Of a DNA stretch of 64,000 nucleotides, positions 61,179 through 64,000 are shown piece by piece. Under the pieces are notes generated by a model that saw nothing but the letters and a program-made list of their open reading frames with translations, was not told the DNA's origin and made no database searches. Source of the DNA: Bordetella genomosp. 11 (GTDB taxonomy: Bacteria > Pseudomonadota > Gammaproteobacteria > Burkholderiales > Burkholderiaceae_B); contig NZ_NEVS01000004.1 in assembly GCF_002261215.1 (NCBI RefSeq), positions 4,464,001 through 4,528,000 on the forward strand. The letters run 5' to 3'. A program made the translations under genes and the position numbers. The first letter of the stretch is position 1; each line of letters starts with the position of its first letter.

Positions 61179-61720
61179 GCAAATACTTCCGCGTCCTTGA
61201 AAGCGGCACCCTGCAGGTCTTTCGCGGATAGCGTCGGGGTGCCGACGTCCGGCCATTCGATGGCCAGATCGGGATCGTTCCAACGGATACAGCGCTCGTG
61301 CTGCGGCGCATAGTAGTCCGTCGTCTTGTAGAGAAAATCCGCGGTTTCAGTCAGGACAACGAAACCGTGCGCGAACCCCTCAGGCACCCAGAGCTGGGCT
61401 TTGTTTTCCTCGCTGATCGTGGCGCCAACCCAGCGACCGAACGTGGGAGAAGACCGCCGGATATCAACCGCCACATCGAATACCGCACCGGACACTACCC
61501 GCACCAGTTTCCCCTGGGTATTCGCAACCTGGTAATGCAGGCCACGCAATACGCCACGCGAGGAACGGGAATGATTGTCCTGGACGAAATCGACCTCGCG
61601 TCCCGTCGCTTCATTGAATAACTTCCTATTGAAGCTTTCATAGAAGAAGCCTCGGGCATCGCCGAACACGCGGGGTTCGAACAGGATCACATCAGGGATT
61701 GCCAAGCGGGTCGCTTTCAT
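61175..61720 (-). CDS. rfbC: dTDP-4-dehydrorhamnose 3,5-epimerase RmlC
   Basis: 181 residues from ATG 61720 (an upstream GTG is possible). Cupin-fold epimerase: FEPRVFGDARGFFYESFN, HSRSSRGVLRGLHYQ with catalytic His, and VPEGFAHGFVVLTETADFLYKTTDYY. It begins one base after the rfbA stop. Confidence 0.96.
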   Translation of the reverse strand: MKATRLAIPDVILFEPRVFGDARGFFYESFNRKLFNEATGREVDFVQDNHSRSSRGVLRGLHYQVANTQGKLVRVVSGAVFDVAVDIRRSSPTFGRWVGATISEENKAQLWVPEGFAHGFVVLTETADFLYKTTDYYAPQHERCIRWNDPDLAIEWPDVGTPTLSAKDLQGAAFKDAEVFA

Positions 61721-61721
61721 T

Positions 61722-62621
61722 TTAGTAAACACGCTCCGTCAAGATGCGCTGCAGGTATTTTCCATAGCCGTTCTTCAACAACGGTTGTGCCAGCCTTTCC
61801 AGGTCCGCGGCGGAGATCCATTTCTGCCGGAATGCAATCTCTTCGGGACAGGCCACTTTCAGGCCTTGGCGATTCTCCAGCGTCGATATGAACTGGCTGG
61901 CCTCAAGGAGGGAATCGTGGGTACCGGTATCCAACCAGGCATACCCACGGCCCATGATCTCTACTGAAAGCCCGCCCTGCTCCAGGTACGTACGGTTCAC
62001 GTCGGTGATTTCATACTCACCCCTCGCGGACGGCCTGATGCTCTTGGCAATTTCGACTACCTGCGCGTCGTAGAAATAGAGCCCCGTCACCGCGTAATTG
62101 GATTTAGGTGCGGGCGGCTTTTCTTCCAGCGACAGCACAGTGCCTCGCTCGTCGAACTCGACAACGCCGTAACGCTCGGGGTCGTGCACGTGATAGGCAA
62201 AAACGGTTGCGCCGTCCGTGCTGGCGTCGGCATGCTGCAGGAGCTCATGGAAATCGTTACCGTAGAAAATATTGTCGCCCAGCACCAGCGCCGAAGGATG
62301 GTCCCCAACGAAGTGCTCGCCGATGACGAACGCCTGAGCCAGGCCATCGGGCGACGGCTGTACCGCGTACTCGAGTTCAACGCCCCACTGCGATCCGTCG
62401 CCTAGCAGTTGCTGGAACCGCGGCGTGTCCTGTGGCGTGGAAATGATCAGGATTTGCCGGATACCCGCGAGCATCAGGGTGCTAAGCGGGTAATAGATCA
62501 TGGGCTTGTCGAAAACCGGCAGCAACTGCTTGCTAATGGCTAGCGTCGCCGGATGGAGCCGGGTCCCGGACCCGCCCGCCAAGATGATCCCTTTACGTTG
62601 ACGTTGCATGTTTGTGCTCAT
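61722..62621 (-). CDS. rfbA: Glucose-1-phosphate thymidylyltransferase RmlA
   Basis: 299 residues from ATG 62621, ATGA overlap with rfbD. Nucleotidyltransferase motif [37 protein letters not shown] and EEKP are present. It makes dTDP-glucose for rhamnose. Confidence 0.96.
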   Translation of the reverse strand: MSTNMQRQRKGIILAGGSGTRLHPATLAISKQLLPVFDKPMIYYPLSTLMLAGIRQILIISTPQDTPRFQQLLGDGSQWGVELEYAVQPSPDGLAQAFVIGEHFVGDHPSALVLGDNIFYGNDFHELLQHADASTDGATVFAYHVHDPERYGVVEFDERGTVLSLEEKPPAPKSNYAVTGLYFYDAQVVEIAKSIRPSARGEYEITDVNRTYLEQGGLSVEIMGRGYAWLDTGTHDSLLEASQFISTLENRQGLKVACPEEIAFRQKWISAADLERLAQPLLKNGYGKYLQRILTERVY

Positions 62622-63517
62622 CTTTCCAGTATTTCGTTCAGCATGCGCGCGACACCCGATTGCCACACAGGTAAAAACAATCCGAATGTCCGACGCAGGG
62701 ACGTAGTATCGAGCCGTGAATTCAGCGGCCGTTGCGCCGCGACCTTGTACGCGCTTGACGGAATAGCCGATACCGCATCGGGACCTGCCTTCAATTGCAG
62801 ACCGTGCGCGGCGGCTGTCTCCAGCACGTATCGTGCGTAGGCGAACCATGATGTCTCGCCGGCGGCGACCAAGTTGTAAGTGCCTGACAGTGAGGCGGCG
62901 GCACGTGTCCGCGCGATGGCATGGGCGGTCACATCGGCAATCAGCTCCGCGCCTGTCGGCGCTCCGACCTGGTCGTCAATGACGGACAAACTTTCGCGTT
63001 CACGCGCAAGCCGCAGCATCGTCTTGGCGAAGTTTCCGCCTCGCGCCGCATAGACCCAGCTGGTGCGGAAGATCAGATGGGCGCAGCCGCTTTCACGTAT
63101 GCGTTGTTCCCCTTCCAGTTTGGTGCGCCCGTAGATGCTCAATGGGTTGGTTGCATCGTCCTCCGTCCAAGGGCGGGAACCGCTGCCGTCGAAGACGTAG
63201 TCCGTGGAGTAGTGGACGAGCAGCGTGCCCCTGGCAGCGGCGGCCACAGCCAATGCGCCAGGCCCGGCCGCATTGATCGCATACGCGGCGTCCGGCTCGC
63301 TTTCCGCCTTGTCCACGGCGGTATACGCGGCGGCATTGACGATAACGTCCGGCGCTACCGTTGCTACGGTCTTCGCGATACCGGCGGCATCGGCCAGGTC
63401 GCCGCACAGTCCAGGCGCACCGGTCCTGTCCAATGCGACGATTTCGCCCAACGGCGCCAAAGACCGCTGCAGCTCCCAGCCGACCTGGCCGTTCTTGCCT
63501 AGCAGGAGTATTTTCAC
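62618..63517 (-). CDS. rfbD: dTDP-4-dehydrorhamnose reductase RmlD (GTG start)
   Basis: 299 residues. The GTG at 63517 overlaps the rfbB stop as GTGA and gives the usual N-terminus [16 protein letters not shown], so I prefer it to an ATG further upstream. Catalytic YGRTKLEGE (YxxxK), STDYVFDG and [10 protein letters not shown] are conserved. Confidence 0.94.
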   Translation of the reverse strand: MKILLLGKNGQVGWELQRSLAPLGEIVALDRTGAPGLCGDLADAAGIAKTVATVAPDVIVNAAAYTAVDKAESEPDAAYAINAAGPGALAVAAAARGTLLVHYSTDYVFDGSGSRPWTEDDATNPLSIYGRTKLEGEQRIRESGCAHLIFRTSWVYAARGGNFAKTMLRLARERESLSVIDDQVGAPTGAELIADVTAHAIARTRAAASLSGTYNLVAAGETSWFAYARYVLETAAAHGLQLKAGPDAVSAIPSSAYKVAAQRPLNSRLDTTSLRRTFGLFLPVWQSGVARMLNEILER

Positions 63518-64000
63518 TGGTCTCGGCCCGTGTAGTTCTTTTCCAGCCATTGCTTATAGGCACCGCTCTGGACGTTGGATGTCCATCCGGTGTTTTGCAG
63601 GTACCACGCCACCGTCTTGCGGATACCCGAGTCGAATGTTTCGGCGGGCTTCCAGCCGAGCTCGCGCTCTATCTTGCGCGCGTCGATCGCGTAGCGCCGG
63701 TCATGCCCGGGGCGATCCCGCACAAACGTGATTTGTTCGGCATAGGAACGGCCATCGGCGCGAGGTTTTAGTTCATCCAGGATGGCGCAGATGGTCCTGA
63801 CAACGTCGATATTGGGCTTTTCGTTCCAGCCCCCGACGTTATAGGTCTGGCCCACCTTGCCCGAAGCAAGGACGGTGCGAATCGCGGCACAGTGATCCTT
63901 CACGTACAGCCAATCGCGGACCTGCTGGCCATCACCGTAGATGGGCAGGGGCTTCCCATTGATCGCGTTCAGTATGACGAGCGGAATCAGCTTTTCCGGA
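63514..64000 (-). CDS. rfbB: dTDP-glucose 4,6-dehydratase RmlB, C-terminal part (runs off window)
   Basis: 162 codons are present up to the window edge; the N-terminal part lies outside. Readable motifs include [42 protein letters not shown] and [22 protein letters not shown], all typical of RmlB. It heads the rml group (rfbB, rfbD, rfbA, rfbC) in the direction of transcription. Confidence 0.95.
   Translation of the reverse strand, partial: PEKLIPLVILNAINGKPLPIYGDGQQVRDWLYVKDHCAAIRTVLASGKVGQTYNVGGWNEKPNIDVVRTICAILDELKPRADGRSYAEQITFVRDRPGHDRRYAIDARKIERELGWKPAETFDSGIRKTVAWYLQNTGWTSNVQSGAYKQWLEKNYTGRDQ

Overview
The window looks like a chromosome segment of a Bordetella-type betaproteobacterium (Alcaligenaceae). 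Most of it is GC-rich. It carries hslVU, birA-coaX (coaX is called baf in Bordetella), lipB/lipA, a DksA with the degenerate zinc finger usual in Burkholderiales, and a waaC-waaA pair next to an O-antigen locus. No rRNA, tRNA, CRISPR array or insertion sequence was recognised.

Region 1 (1-34 kb) is mainly housekeeping. In order: the tail of a DUF484 gene and xerC; a zinc-uptake regulon (a small membrane protein, znuC, znuB, znuA) divergent from zur, with a near-consensus Zur box between them, followed by a COG0523 metallochaperone GTPase; dksA with a strong terminator; hslVU behind a good sigma-32-type promoter; a CusF-like protein without copper ligands, a GNAT, a PduO-type cobalamin adenosyltransferase, a DUF4142 and a DUF1275 protein; lipB and lipA with a cupin gene between them; a D-amino-acid aminotransferase and a D,D-carboxypeptidase; a GGDEF-EAL protein; a class III aminotransferase-fold protein with no Schiff-base lysine; an Mla-like lipid ABC transporter operon; birA-coaX; waaC-waaA.

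Region 2 (29.8-35.5 kb) is a sulfate-activation block: a CysN-CysC fusion, a CysD with about 186 unexplained extra N-terminal residues, divergent cysQ (PAP phosphatase), and an FAD/NAD(P)-binding protein. Together they would make PAPS and remove PAP.

Region 3 (35.5-64 kb) is a surface-polysaccharide locus, visibly AT-richer between about 35.5 and 45 kb. Reading leftwards from the right edge: rmlB (partial), rmlD, rmlA, rmlC for dTDP-L-rhamnose; two glycosyltransferases and an epimerase; the Wzm/Wzt O-antigen exporter, with Wzt carrying a C-terminal glycan-binding-type domain; and a 1525-residue protein joining a sulfotransferase-like domain, a predicted coiled coil, a WbsX domain, a GT4 domain and a GT2 domain. 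Next comes a tightly coupled operon resembling mycobacterial decaprenylphosphoryl-arabinose synthesis (HAD-UbiA fusion, DprE1-like, DprE2-like) with an epimerase, a flavoprotein, a large polytopic membrane protein, a GtrA protein and a methyltransferase. Beyond it lie two more methyltransferases and two paralogous GT-C-like membrane proteins.

Working model (inference): a rhamnose-containing O-antigen is made in the cytoplasm, possibly capped by sulfation using the adjacent PAPS genes, exported by Wzm/Wzt, and decorated in the periplasm by GT-C enzymes using a polyprenyl-phosphate pentofuranose donor. The two strongest candidates for an undescribed system are this pentofuranose pathway inside an ABC-type O-antigen locus and the sulfotransferase/coiled-coil/polymerase fusion.
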